DNA of 9,023 bases, from assembly GCA_024643305.1 (NCBI GenBank), contig JAHENE010000066.1, forward strand, positions 1 to 9,023, given 5' to 3'. Numbering within the stretch: the stretch's first letter is position 1; each line of letters begins with the position of its first letter. The notes beneath the pieces are model-generated. The model was given only the letters and a program-made list of their open reading frames with translations. It was not told the origin of the DNA and did not search any database. This document shows positions 4,097-9,023 of this stretch, piece by piece. Source of the stretch: Thiobacillaceae bacterium (GTDB lineage Bacteria > Pseudomonadota > Gammaproteobacteria > Burkholderiales > Thiobacillaceae). Both the position numbers and the translations under genes were made by a program.

Positions 4097-4705
4097 TTAT
4101 GCATCCTTCTCCATCAGCCAAGCCGTAATGTTGTCCTGACCTGTCGTCCGGTTGTAGTGGAAGCTCACATCAAGCAGTTTCAGGTCTGGGTACTTGTCCA
4201 GCATCTCGCCGCCGAAGTCTCGCGTCCACAGTTTTCCGGCGTGCTGGCGGTATTCGATCTCTCTGGGTTCCGGACTAAAGTATTCGGCAATCAGAATGTA
4301 CCTGCCGGCCGTTTCGTACAGCTTCTCGTATGCGGTCTGCAGGTCTTCTGGCGCCATGTGGATCAGAACACCCTTGGTCATGGCGCAGTCATACTTCGGG
4401 AAGGTCATATTCAAGAATGAGCCTTGTAGCGCTAGAGCCGATTCGCACTTGTCCAGGTTCTTCTCCAGCATCTGGTATGCCAGCGGGTTAATGTCCACCC
4501 CAACCAGTGTCATTTTCGGTGCCAGTTCGTTCAGTGCCATCAGGTTCTCGCCAGAGCCTGCGCCAAACTCGATCAGCGAGTCGAACCACTCTGCGGCCAT
4601 GAATGCTCTGGTGAAAAACCGCTTGTTTATCTCAATGCGGCCACGGTTGCGTTCGGTGTATTCATTACCGAATTCGCCCTGCCAGAATGCTTCTGTCTGC
4701 CTCAT
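4097..4705 (-). CDS. Pseudaminic acid biosynthesis-associated methyltransferase
   Basis: A 202-residue class I SAM-dependent methyltransferase. It matches the family annotated as pseudaminic acid biosynthesis-associated methylase: EAFWQGEFGNEY at residues 5-16, the SAM-binding loop LIEFGAGSGENL (44-55) followed by acidic VGVDINP (68-74), TKGVLIHMAPEDL (110-122), YILIAEYFSPEPREIEYR (136-153) and LWTRDFGGEMLD (159-170). The probable substrate is a pseudaminic or related nonulosonic acid sugar, before or after CMP activation; this is inferred from family and neighbours. The length is normal for the family. ATG 4705 overlaps the PseF-like stop by ATGA, so the two are translationally coupled. It is the last gene before the cassette array and no terminator follows. 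Confidence 0.85.
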   Translation of the reverse strand: MRQTEAFWQGEFGNEYTERNRGRIEINKRFFTRAFMAAEWFDSLIEFGAGSGENLMALNELAPKMTLVGVDINPLAYQMLEKNLDKCESALALQGSFLNMTFPKYDCAMTKGVLIHMAPEDLQTAYEKLYETAGRYILIAEYFSPEPREIEYRQHAGKLWTRDFGGEMLDKYPDLKLLDVSFHYNRTTGQDNITAWLMEKDA

Positions 4706-5277
4706 CCGTACATCCTTTCGTGCATTTCAAGTGCCCGGTTCCAGTCGTCCATGGTGTTGATGTCGCAGTCCCTGTCTTCATCAACTTCGATCATCGCCGT
4801 CTTTGTACCAATAAGCGGCACGCCCTCGCGGAAGGCCCATGCCCACCCCATGTAAAACTGGCCGGCATCGTGCAGGCTCGGGGTAGTCCCCACGCTGAAT
4901 GCGTAAGTGGACCCGGTTCGTACAGCGTCCATTGCCCGGTGTAGGTCGGCTGGCGACATGAGCGGGGCCGTTGGGTAAATGCAGCAGGCTATGTCGGTGT
5001 TGACGCAAATCTTAATGGCATGCTGCACAACTCGCTGTGTCCCTACATCATCTTCCGCCAGGTGCGCTGGCCGAATAATGGCGCTGGCCTCGTAGTCCTG
5101 CGCGATCTCAGATATTTCTTCGTCGTCTGTGCTTACGATGATGCGGCCAAATAGTCCAGAATCCTGCGCGGCCTTGATGCTGTACGCAATGATCGGGTGA
5201 CCACGGAATTCCATTAGGTTCTTGCGCGGTATCCTTCTGCTGCCACCGCGTGCCGGGATTATCGCTACTGCTTTCAC
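4702..5277 (-). CDS. pseF: PseF-like CMP-nonulosonic acid cytidylyltransferase, compact form
   Basis: A 191-residue enzyme of the CMP-sialic acid synthetase superfamily, closest by motifs to PseF (CTP plus pseudaminic acid giving CMP-pseudaminic acid). Visible are the nucleotide-binding IIPARGGSRRIPRKN (6-20), STDDEEI (49-55), YPTAPL (101-106), LHDAGQFYMG (135-144) and the metal-binding DINTMDDW (172-179). Bacterial PseF is usually about 230 residues. The segment between TYAFSV and HDAGQFY appears shortened by roughly 30-40 residues, removing the usual sugar-loop region. GTG 5277 is used, with GAGGAG nine bases upstream. A sigma-70-like promoter (5312-5340) gives the gene its own start of transcription. 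KDO or legionaminic acid activation is less likely. Confidence 0.85.
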   Translation of the reverse strand: MKAVAIIPARGGSRRIPRKNLMEFRGHPIIAYSIKAAQDSGLFGRIIVSTDDEEISEIAQDYEASAIIRPAHLAEDDVGTQRVVQHAIKICVNTDIACCIYPTAPLMSPADLHRAMDAVRTGSTYAFSVGTTPSLHDAGQFYMGWAWAFREGVPLIGTKTAMIEVDEDRDCDINTMDDWNRALEMHERMYG

Positions 5278-5311
5278 TGGCTTTCTCCTCGTCGCCTATG
5301 TAACAGTTTGT

Positions 5312-5340
5312 ATTCTGCTCTGCCTTTTCTACGTTGTCAA
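5312..5340 (-). promoter_or_regulatory. Internal sigma-70-like promoter before the PseF-like gene
   Basis: On the minus strand TTGACA (5340-5335), a 17-base spacer and CAGAAT (5317-5312) lie 35 bp before the GTG start. The -35 is a perfect consensus. It overlaps an inverted repeat, described separately, which suggests regulated use. Confidence 0.6.
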
Positions 5341-5352
5341 GCAGTTTGACAA
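5334..5352. promoter_or_regulatory. Operator-like inverted repeat over the -35 box
   Basis: TTGTCAA (5334-5340) and TTGACAA (5346-5352) are perfect inverted arms with a 5-base gap. The repeat covers the -35 hexamer and reaches the stop codon region of the previous gene, as expected for a repressor or activator site. Confidence 0.45.
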
Positions 5353-5688
5353 TTATTTTGACATGGACAGAATAATGTCCACCACCTCAGACGCAACCCT
5401 GTCCGGCTTCATCTTGCGTTCCAACAGGTTGTTGATCACAATCTCCGCCCGTTTGCGCATTGCCGCAATCTGATTGGGAGTAATCTCTCGCTCAGGCACG
5501 TCGATCTTTATCTGGGCACCCAAATCAATCGCCGCCCCCAGCATGGCGTCTGCCACCCTTGCTGCCGTGCTTGCGTCCAACGCTATCCACTTCACAACCT
5601 TTGGGAACCGCAATACCACCCTGTCCTGGTTGGTTCCTACAGCCACTTCCGTGGAGCCATCTCCTTGCATCATGTCTGGTTCGTTCAT
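5353..5688 (-). CDS. Unknown phage-type protein between PseC-like and PseF-like genes
   Basis: A 111-residue protein. A beta-rich first part (VAVGTNQDRVVLRFPKVVKWIALDAS, residues 16-41) leads into a helical region (AARVADAMLGAAIDLGAQIKIDV) and a C-terminal helix pair. I recall small phage proteins of this layout with the VVKWIALD motif and no known role. It is not a recognised pseudaminic acid enzyme, although it sits inside that module. ATG 5688 overlaps the aminotransferase stop by ATGA, so it is co-translated with it. The promoter for the next gene begins just after its stop. Confidence 0.8.
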   Translation of the reverse strand: MNEPDMMQGDGSTEVAVGTNQDRVVLRFPKVVKWIALDASTAARVADAMLGAAIDLGAQIKIDVPEREITPNQIAAMRKRAEIVINNLLERKMKPDRVASEVVDIILSMSK

Positions 5689-6401
5689 TTAAAGGCCTCG
5701 ATTAGTGACAGGTCTGGGTAGTCATCGTTTGGTAGGGGTGGATTATTCATCGGCAACACCGACAGCTTTAGCAAAAGCCTGGCCGCCACATCTGGACTCA
5801 TGTAGCAATGGTGCCCAACCATATCAAACTTGTCGTCCTTTGGTGCCACACCTTCTGTGCGCCCATCAAAACGTGCTCTTCGCAGCCATGCGTCTGCTTC
5901 TGGACTGTCATGCAGGATTGCCCCACCCTGTGTGTCACCAAGAATTTTGCTGGCGTGGAAGCTAACGCACATCATTGACCCATGAAATGGAGTGACAAAT
6001 TTTACCTTGTCTATTCCTATTCCTTCGCGTGCTGGAAATTCAGTGACATGTGCTCCGTTGTACATGTCACTTGTAAAATATCTAGCGCTATCCCAGACTG
6101 GCAAAGGCTCCAATCGGTATACCCCGCTCCAGTCTTCGTCCCGGAACTCAGGCTTTCCGCCTGCGTGAATGATCGACTGCGGGACGCTGACGTAGGTGCG
6201 TTTTGGGATGCTGATCTGCAATCCTTGCTCACACCACGTCACTCCACCTGACGTATCTATCCAGTCTGTTCTGCTTGTATGCCACCTCACCGCCAGCAGC
6301 AGCGCCATGGTGCAGCTATTGGTGGTGACCGCGTATTTCGCCCCGGTGTACTCGCACAGCGCAGCCTCGAAGTCCCTGACCACCTTAAATGGATCATACA
6401 T
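5685..6401 (-). CDS. pseC: PseC-like DegT/DnrJ/EryC1-family aminotransferase, short form
   Basis: A 238-residue PLP-dependent sugar aminotransferase. Motifs are YAVTTNSCTMALLLAV (23-38), YVSVPQSIIHAGGKPEF (70-86), VWDSARYF (102-109), where D104 is the expected pyridine-binding Asp, and SFHASKILGDTQGGAI (147-162), with K152 the expected Schiff-base lysine. Bacterial PseC has about 380 residues. The protein ends some 85 residues after the lysine, so most of the C-terminal small domain and part of the active-site closure are missing. It could be a minimal phage version, act with a host subunit, or be inactive. The overlap with the dehydratase stop (8 bases) and the ATGA overlap with the next gene show an intact operon, not recent breakage. 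Confidence 0.82.
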   Translation of the reverse strand: MYDPFKVVRDFEAALCEYTGAKYAVTTNSCTMALLLAVRWHTSRTDWIDTSGGVTWCEQGLQISIPKRTYVSVPQSIIHAGGKPEFRDEDWSGVYRLEPLPVWDSARYFTSDMYNGAHVTEFPAREGIGIDKVKFVTPFHGSMMCVSFHASKILGDTQGGAILHDSPEADAWLRRARFDGRTEGVAPKDDKFDMVGHHCYMSPDVAARLLLKLSVLPMNNPPLPNDDYPDLSLIEAFK

Positions 6402-7239
6402 GCCGCAGTGCCTCTCGGAGTTCGTCTACGCTCATGCGCCTGGCCACATCGCTGGTGTTCCCCGTCCCCATGCCTTCGTGCCGCTTCTCCCAGTCCGGCA
6501 GCCCCAGCACGTCCATTTCCACGCCCATTGCCTCGGCCAAGTCTCCCAGTCGGTAGGCTGGCAGCTTCGGTATGTTCAGTTCTCCGCCCTGCATGGACTT
6601 GATGGTGTTCCATACAAGGTCGGTCGCCTGGTCTATGGTCATCCAGAACCGGGTGCATTCAGGGTCTGTTACCGGCACAACCGTCTTGCCTTCTGCAATC
6701 ATCTGGCGCCACTTCGGAATAACCGAGCCGGTGCTACCGCTTACATTCCCATACCGTACCGCCGAGAATATCGGGCCGTTCTTGCCTCTGGAATGATTGG
6801 CCGCAAGAACCATGGTTTCTGCCAGCGCTTTGCTTTGCCCATAAGCAGATACAGGCTCAAAGGCTTTGTCGCTGGAAAGCAACACTACCTTGTTCACGCC
6901 TGCATCATGCGCGGCCTCGATCATGTTCATGGTGCCGGTTACGTTGGTCTTCGCCATTTCTGTTGGGTTGTAAAAACCCACCTCGATGCGCTTCAGGGCC
7001 GCTGCGTGAATCACCACGTCGATGCCTTCCATCGACCGGCGCAGTCTTTCCTGGTCGCGCACGTCACCAATAAAAAACCGCAGCTTGCCTTGTGGGTCTG
7101 CGGTTTCCTGTTTCATCATGGCCTGCTGGTATTCGCCTCGGCTGTATATGCACACCCGTTCCACATCGACCTTGCCAAGCAGTTTCTTAGCCATCGCCCG
7201 GCCAAAGAACCCGGACCCTCCGGTGATCAGCACTTCCAT
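6394..7239 (-). CDS. pseB: PseB-like UDP-GlcNAc 4,6-dehydratase/5-epimerase
   Basis: A 281-residue extended short-chain dehydrogenase of the PseB/FlaA1 group, which turns UDP-GlcNAc into a UDP-4-keto-6-deoxy-L-sugar, the first step of pseudaminic acid synthesis. Visible are the NAD(P)-binding TGGSGFFG (6-13), the conserved IHAAALKRIEVGFYNP (77-92), SSDKAF (122-127) with catalytic D124 and K125, the Y133-GQS-K137 pair, RYGNVSGSTGSVIP (162-175) and TRFWMTIDQA (196-205). Usual PseB proteins are about 330 residues; the C-terminal 40-50 residues are reduced. ATG 7239 has GGGAGGGG six bases upstream and overlaps the preceding gene by 13 bases. Alternative: a related non-inverting dehydratase (legionaminic or bacillosamine type), less likely on motifs. 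Confidence 0.88.
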   Translation of the reverse strand: MEVLITGGSGFFGRAMAKKLLGKVDVERVCIYSRGEYQQAMMKQETADPQGKLRFFIGDVRDQERLRRSMEGIDVVIHAAALKRIEVGFYNPTEMAKTNVTGTMNMIEAAHDAGVNKVVLLSSDKAFEPVSAYGQSKALAETMVLAANHSRGKNGPIFSAVRYGNVSGSTGSVIPKWRQMIAEGKTVVPVTDPECTRFWMTIDQATDLVWNTIKSMQGGELNIPKLPAYRLGDLAEAMGVEMDVLGLPDWEKRHEGMGTGNTSDVARRMSVDELREALRHV

Positions 7240-7529
7240 GTCGCCCCTCCCTCGAATTGCCAGCCGTTCTCCATCGCCGTCATCCTTGCCTCATAGGCAT
7301 CCAGCGTTGGCGTGTAAAAGGTAAAGTATTGATTGGTGCCGTAGTGGTATGCCCACCACCACCCTGGACCTGTACGGAACTTCCTGCCTTCCTCGTCCTT
7401 GCAGTGCTGGTCGCCAGCCCTAACCGGGTAGTGCGGGATGATGCCGCGCTGGTAGTCGATGTGCTCTGAGGTGGTAACCGTTACCACTTCCTGTTCTTCC
7501 GTTGGATTGTATGGCCTGATCACGTTCAT
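7227..7529 (-). CDS. Unknown 100-residue protein
   Basis: This protein is not recognised. It is rich in aromatics and histidine, with GPGWWWAYHYGTNQYFTFYTPTLDAYEARM as its central stretch (residues 54-83 approximately), and it has two cysteines far apart (C43, C100). No membrane segment or signal peptide is seen. The start ATG 7529 overlaps the nuclease stop by ATGA. The end overlaps the PseB-like start by 13 bases, so it is clearly in the operon. A perfect 17-base palindrome lies within its early codons (7471-7487), where it encodes VVTVTT. Confidence 0.8.
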   Translation of the reverse strand: MNVIRPYNPTEEQEVVTVTTSEHIDYQRGIIPHYPVRAGDQHCKDEEGRKFRTGPGWWWAYHYGTNQYFTFYTPTLDAYEARMTAMENGWQFEGGATWKC

Positions 7530-7912
7530 TTAAGTATCTCCCTCAACCAGTCTATCGCCCGTCCATCGCGGATTGCCCTGCCGCTGACCTCAAGTATTCG
7601 CCAGCCCTGCAACAGTCCGGCCGCCCGCTTGGTAATGTCGGCCTCGAACCTGCCTTTGATGCGGTGGACGTTGCCCTGTACCTCGCAGCCTATCATCCGG
7701 TCTGGCCAGGCAAAGTCAAGCCGGTGCTTGCTGCCCCGCAGGTGGTGGTACTCTCTTACAGGTTCTGGCAGCCCTGCTTGTCTGATCTGCTCTGCCAGTA
7801 ACTCCTCGATCTCGCTGGGGGTTTGTGCCTTTTCTTCCTTTGGCCTGGCCTTTGGCTTGCCACGGCCTTGCAGCGCCTTGAACTGCTCCTCGGTCATCCT
7901 TAACACGGACAT
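7526..7912 (-). CDS. Phage-type PD-(D/E)xK (VSR/DUF559-like) endonuclease
   Basis: A 128-residue nuclease-like protein. It matches a phage family that begins with a short RMTEEQFKAL helix, has a basic linker, and then a VSR-like core. Visible are RLDFAWP (64-70), with D66 as metal ligand, CEVQG (76-80), with E77 and Q79 as the ExQ pair, HRIKGRFEADITKRAAGLLQGWRILEVSG (83-111) and GRAIDWL. Such proteins may act in phage recombination, replication or host DNA cleavage; the exact role is unknown. ATG 7912 is chosen because GGGAG is five bases upstream. It overlaps the previous gene by 13 bases, and an earlier ATG at 7951 lies deep in that gene. Confidence 0.82.
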   Translation of the reverse strand: MSVLRMTEEQFKALQGRGKPKARPKEEKAQTPSEIEELLAEQIRQAGLPEPVREYHHLRGSKHRLDFAWPDRMIGCEVQGNVHRIKGRFEADITKRAAGLLQGWRILEVSGRAIRDGRAIDWLREILK

Positions 7913-8091
7913 CCAATCTCCCGTATCTGCTGTGCGATTGACTTGTAGCATGGGATGGCATTGTCCAGGTCTGCCCTGACCGCCGCCTTCGCCTCCTCGA
8001 CTTCAGTATCCGTCAAACCGTATGACTTTACAACCAGTTCAAAGTCTGCCCGGAATTCTCTGGTAACCGTTACCGCATTGCTGTTTCCCAT
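7900..8091 (-). CDS. Small unknown phage protein
   Basis: A 63-residue, mostly helical, acidic protein of unknown function (VTREFRADFELVVKSYGLTDTEVEEAKAAVRADL in its middle). It looks like a compact helical phage regulator or helper, but no helix-turn-helix is clear. ATG 8091 is chosen because GGAG lies seven bases before it; an earlier ATG at 8172 has no ribosome binding site. Its early codons contain the palindrome GGTAACCGTTACC (8062-8074), which recurs in the gene at 7227-7529. Its 3' end overlaps the nuclease start. Confidence 0.75.
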   Translation of the reverse strand: MGNSNAVTVTREFRADFELVVKSYGLTDTEVEEAKAAVRADLDNAIPCYKSIAQQIREIGCPC

Positions 8092-8267
8092 GGACGGACT
8101 CCGACTAATGCAGGGGTTAAGGTGAACCTGCTGGTTTGCTTGTGGGGTTTTGGCGAACCCTTGTCCAACCATGCCAAGTTCCAGCGGCTGCCGACAGTAA
8201 GGTCGGCCATCTTCCTGCCCGGTTTCCCGGTTTCACCTTTTTTCGCCGCGTTCTTGGTTCCAATCAA
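8070..8267 (-). CDS. Possible 65-residue basic protein at the operon head
   Basis: An open frame from TTG 8267, with AGGGGG seven bases upstream, to TAA 8070, overlapping the next gene's start by 22 bases. The product is basic and includes KKGETGKPGRKMADL and SPKPHKQTSRF. It is not recognised. The DNA contains a short tandem repeat (AAACCGGG twice) that may be structural. The frame could be a real leader gene of the operon or a chance opening; the non-ATG start lowers confidence. Confidence 0.35.
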   Translation of the reverse strand: MIGTKNAAKKGETGKPGRKMADLTVGSRWNLAWLDKGSPKPHKQTSRFTLTPALVGVRPWETAMR

Positions 8268-8357
8268 ACGCCCCCTGCTGCAGCGTTTGGCATGGTATCG
8301 ACTATTCTGGGAACGCCCGTCTGCCGGCTATGATCTAACCCTACCCTGGGGCCGGGC

Positions 8358-8459
8358 CAAAGAAAAAGCCCGGAGAACCTTTCGGCAATCCGGGCTTTAG
8401 TTCGCTACACTCGGCTTGCCAAAGTGTTGCCGCACTCTGACAAGCCGCGGCAACGACTT
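8358..8459 (-). ncRNA. Candidate structured leader or small RNA
   Basis: From the likely transcript start near 8459-8458 the minus strand can fold an exact 8-bp stem, GTTGCCGC/GCGGCAAC (8454-8447 with 8433-8426), with a 13-base loop. A second hairpin ACACT/AGTGT (8427-8423 with 8411-8407) follows and shares two bases with the first. CGGCTTG (8447-8441) and CAAGCCG (8418-8412) are complementary, so the two loops could kiss or form an alternative helix. An intrinsic terminator follows directly. A promoter precedes it and no coding frame fits. It may be an independent small RNA, an attenuator leader, or a put-like antitermination element for the operon. Confidence 0.6.
8365..8398 (-). terminator. 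Intrinsic terminator
   Basis: A perfect 10-bp stem, AAAGCCCGGA (8365-8374) with TCCGGGCTTT (8389-8398), and a 14-base loop. On the minus strand the stem is followed by CTTTTTCTTT, giving the uridine run, so it acts in the minus direction. Confidence 0.88.
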
Positions 8460-8465
8460 ACGTGA

Positions 8466-8494
8466 ATTCTGTATTCTGTTTCTGTTTCTGTCAA
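8466..8494 (-). promoter_or_regulatory. Sigma-70-like promoter before the structured RNA
   Basis: On the minus strand TTGACA (8494-8489), a 17-base spacer and CAGAAT (8471-8466). These are the same hexamers and spacing as the promoter at 5312-5340. The spacer holds short TTCTGT repeats on the plus strand. Confidence 0.6.
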
Positions 8495-8498
8495 GCCC

Positions 8499-8615
8499 CT
8501 ATGGCCTGCTTCTGAATCCAAAACCATCATCAACGGGCACGCCGAAGAAATACCACCCCAGCGTCTGGATGACGATTGCGATAATCAGACAAATTATTTC
8601 CTGCTTCTTAGTCAT
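8499..8615 (-). CDS. 38-residue single-pass membrane peptide
   Basis: A short gene with excellent initiation signals. AGGAGG lies five bases before ATG 8615, within the last codons of the primase, whose stop is one base upstream. The product has a basic start (MTKKQE), a hydrophobic helix at about residues 7-24 (IICLIIAIVIQTLGWYFF) and a polar, glycine- and arginine-containing tail. It should sit in the inner membrane with a cytoplasmic N-terminus. No family is recognised. Position and coupling suggest it is co-expressed with the primase. The promoter and RNA described at 8466-8494 begin just downstream. Confidence 0.8.
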   Translation of the reverse strand: MTKKQEIICLIIAIVIQTLGWYFFGVPVDDGFGFRSRP

Positions 8616-8616
8616 G

Positions 8617-9023
8617 TCAGCCTCCTATCAAAAAACGCCGTAGCGTCATGCTGGCCTTCAATGTCCCGACTTCCTTGTGCCAGTCATTGAAGTCCATACC
8701 CTCCTGATCGGCCATCCAGTACGGCAGGCCTATGGCATTTGCCGCCTCATGCCCTGCCCGTTTTCCTGTTGTCTTATTTATGTAGTCGTGGTCGGCAATC
8801 ACGTACCCGCCACTGGCCAACCCCTTCATGTTGCCGGCAGAGAAGCACACGTGGATCCGGCAGGGTATCTTTACAGCTTGGGCACAGGCATGGATGGATA
8901 GCCCAGTGGCATAGCCCTCGCACCACACTTCCTTGCCATTGTTGCCAATGACGTGCTCTGCCCCAGCGGTCTGTTGACCTTTTAGGAATTTTTTGGAGCC
9001 GTTCACGTCGATCAACTGGCAGC
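8617..9023 (-). CDS. TOPRIM-domain phage primase, C-terminal part (5' end outside window)
   Basis: The frame is open to the window edge, so the start is outside. At least 134 residues are visible. LIDVNGSKKFLKGQQTAG matches the region before the TOPRIM domain of phage zinc-finger primases. EVWCEGYATGLSI holds the TOPRIM glutamate, and VIADHDY the DxD metal-binding pair. The protein ends soon after the TOPRIM domain, so no helicase domain is fused. Such enzymes make RNA primers for phage or plasmid replication. TTG 9015 is an internal leucine codon and not a start. The small membrane gene follows after one base. Confidence 0.85.
   Translation of the reverse strand, partial: CQLIDVNGSKKFLKGQQTAGAEHVIGNNGKEVWCEGYATGLSIHACAQAVKIPCRIHVCFSAGNMKGLASGGYVIADHDYINKTTGKRAGHEAANAIGLPYWMADQEGMDFNDWHKEVGTLKASMTLRRFLIGG

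Noticed and set aside
6196..7296. A 366-codon plus-strand open frame.
   Set aside because: It lies antisense to the PseB-like and PseC-like genes, whose motifs are unmistakable, and its own product resembles nothing.
4097..7529. The sugar genes themselves as integron cassettes.
   Set aside because: They overlap by 4 to 13 bases, with no attC boxes between them. The only gap, 5278-5352, holds a promoter and not a recombination site.
8172..8172. ATG 8172 as the start of the gene ending at 7900.
   Set aside because: It has no ribosome binding site, while ATG 8091 has GGAG at seven bases, and the extra 27 residues look non-coding.
9013..9015. TTG 9015 as the start of the primase.
   Set aside because: The frame continues to the window edge and the residues before and after match the interior of phage primases.
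1..9023. CRISPR array, tRNA, rRNA, transposase or integrase gene.
   Set aside because: No regularly spaced direct repeats, tRNA-like cloverleaf, or DDE, serine or tyrosine recombinase motifs were seen on either strand.

Overview
The window looks like part of a phage or phage-like mobile element of a Gram-negative, probably proteobacterial, host. Almost every real gene reads on the minus strand. The right half (about 4.1-9.0 kb) is compact and phage-like: the C-terminal part of a TOPRIM primase, a 38-residue membrane peptide, and a chain of genes that mostly overlap by a few bases. No structural phage gene is visible, so a plasmid or integrative element is not excluded.

Right to left along the minus strand: primase end (8617-9023), small membrane protein (8499-8615), a promoter followed by a structured leader or small RNA and an intrinsic terminator (8494-8360), then an operon. 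The operon holds two small unknown proteins, a phage-type PD-(D/E)xK nuclease, a 100-residue unknown, a PseB-like dehydratase, a short PseC-like aminotransferase, an unknown 111-residue protein, a PseF-like cytidylyltransferase with its own promoter, and a pseudaminic-acid-associated methyltransferase. Together these form a partial pseudaminic acid (nonulosonic acid) sugar module. The first two steps and the CMP activation are present. PseH, PseG and PseI are absent from the window. All three recognised Pse enzymes are shorter than the usual bacterial forms.

The left half (about 0.08-4.03 kb) is an integron gene-cassette array with no integrase in view (a CALIN). Ten good attC sites and two doubtful ones separate small one-gene cassettes, all in the same orientation as the phage operon and starting directly after its last gene. 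The attC sites differ in sequence and length, as in an array collected from several sources. Cassette products include a Tad2-like anti-Thoeris protein, a DUF3850/ASCH-like protein, a DUF6527-like zinc-binding protein, a protein with an HPPC motif reminiscent of C5 methyltransferases, and several unknowns. One cassette has no convincing gene and is bounded by perfect 23-bp inverted repeats.

Best overall reading: a phage operon that alters a surface sugar, followed by a cassette store that includes at least one anti-defence gene. No terminator is seen between them, so the cassettes may be expressed from the upstream operon promoters instead of an integron Pc promoter.
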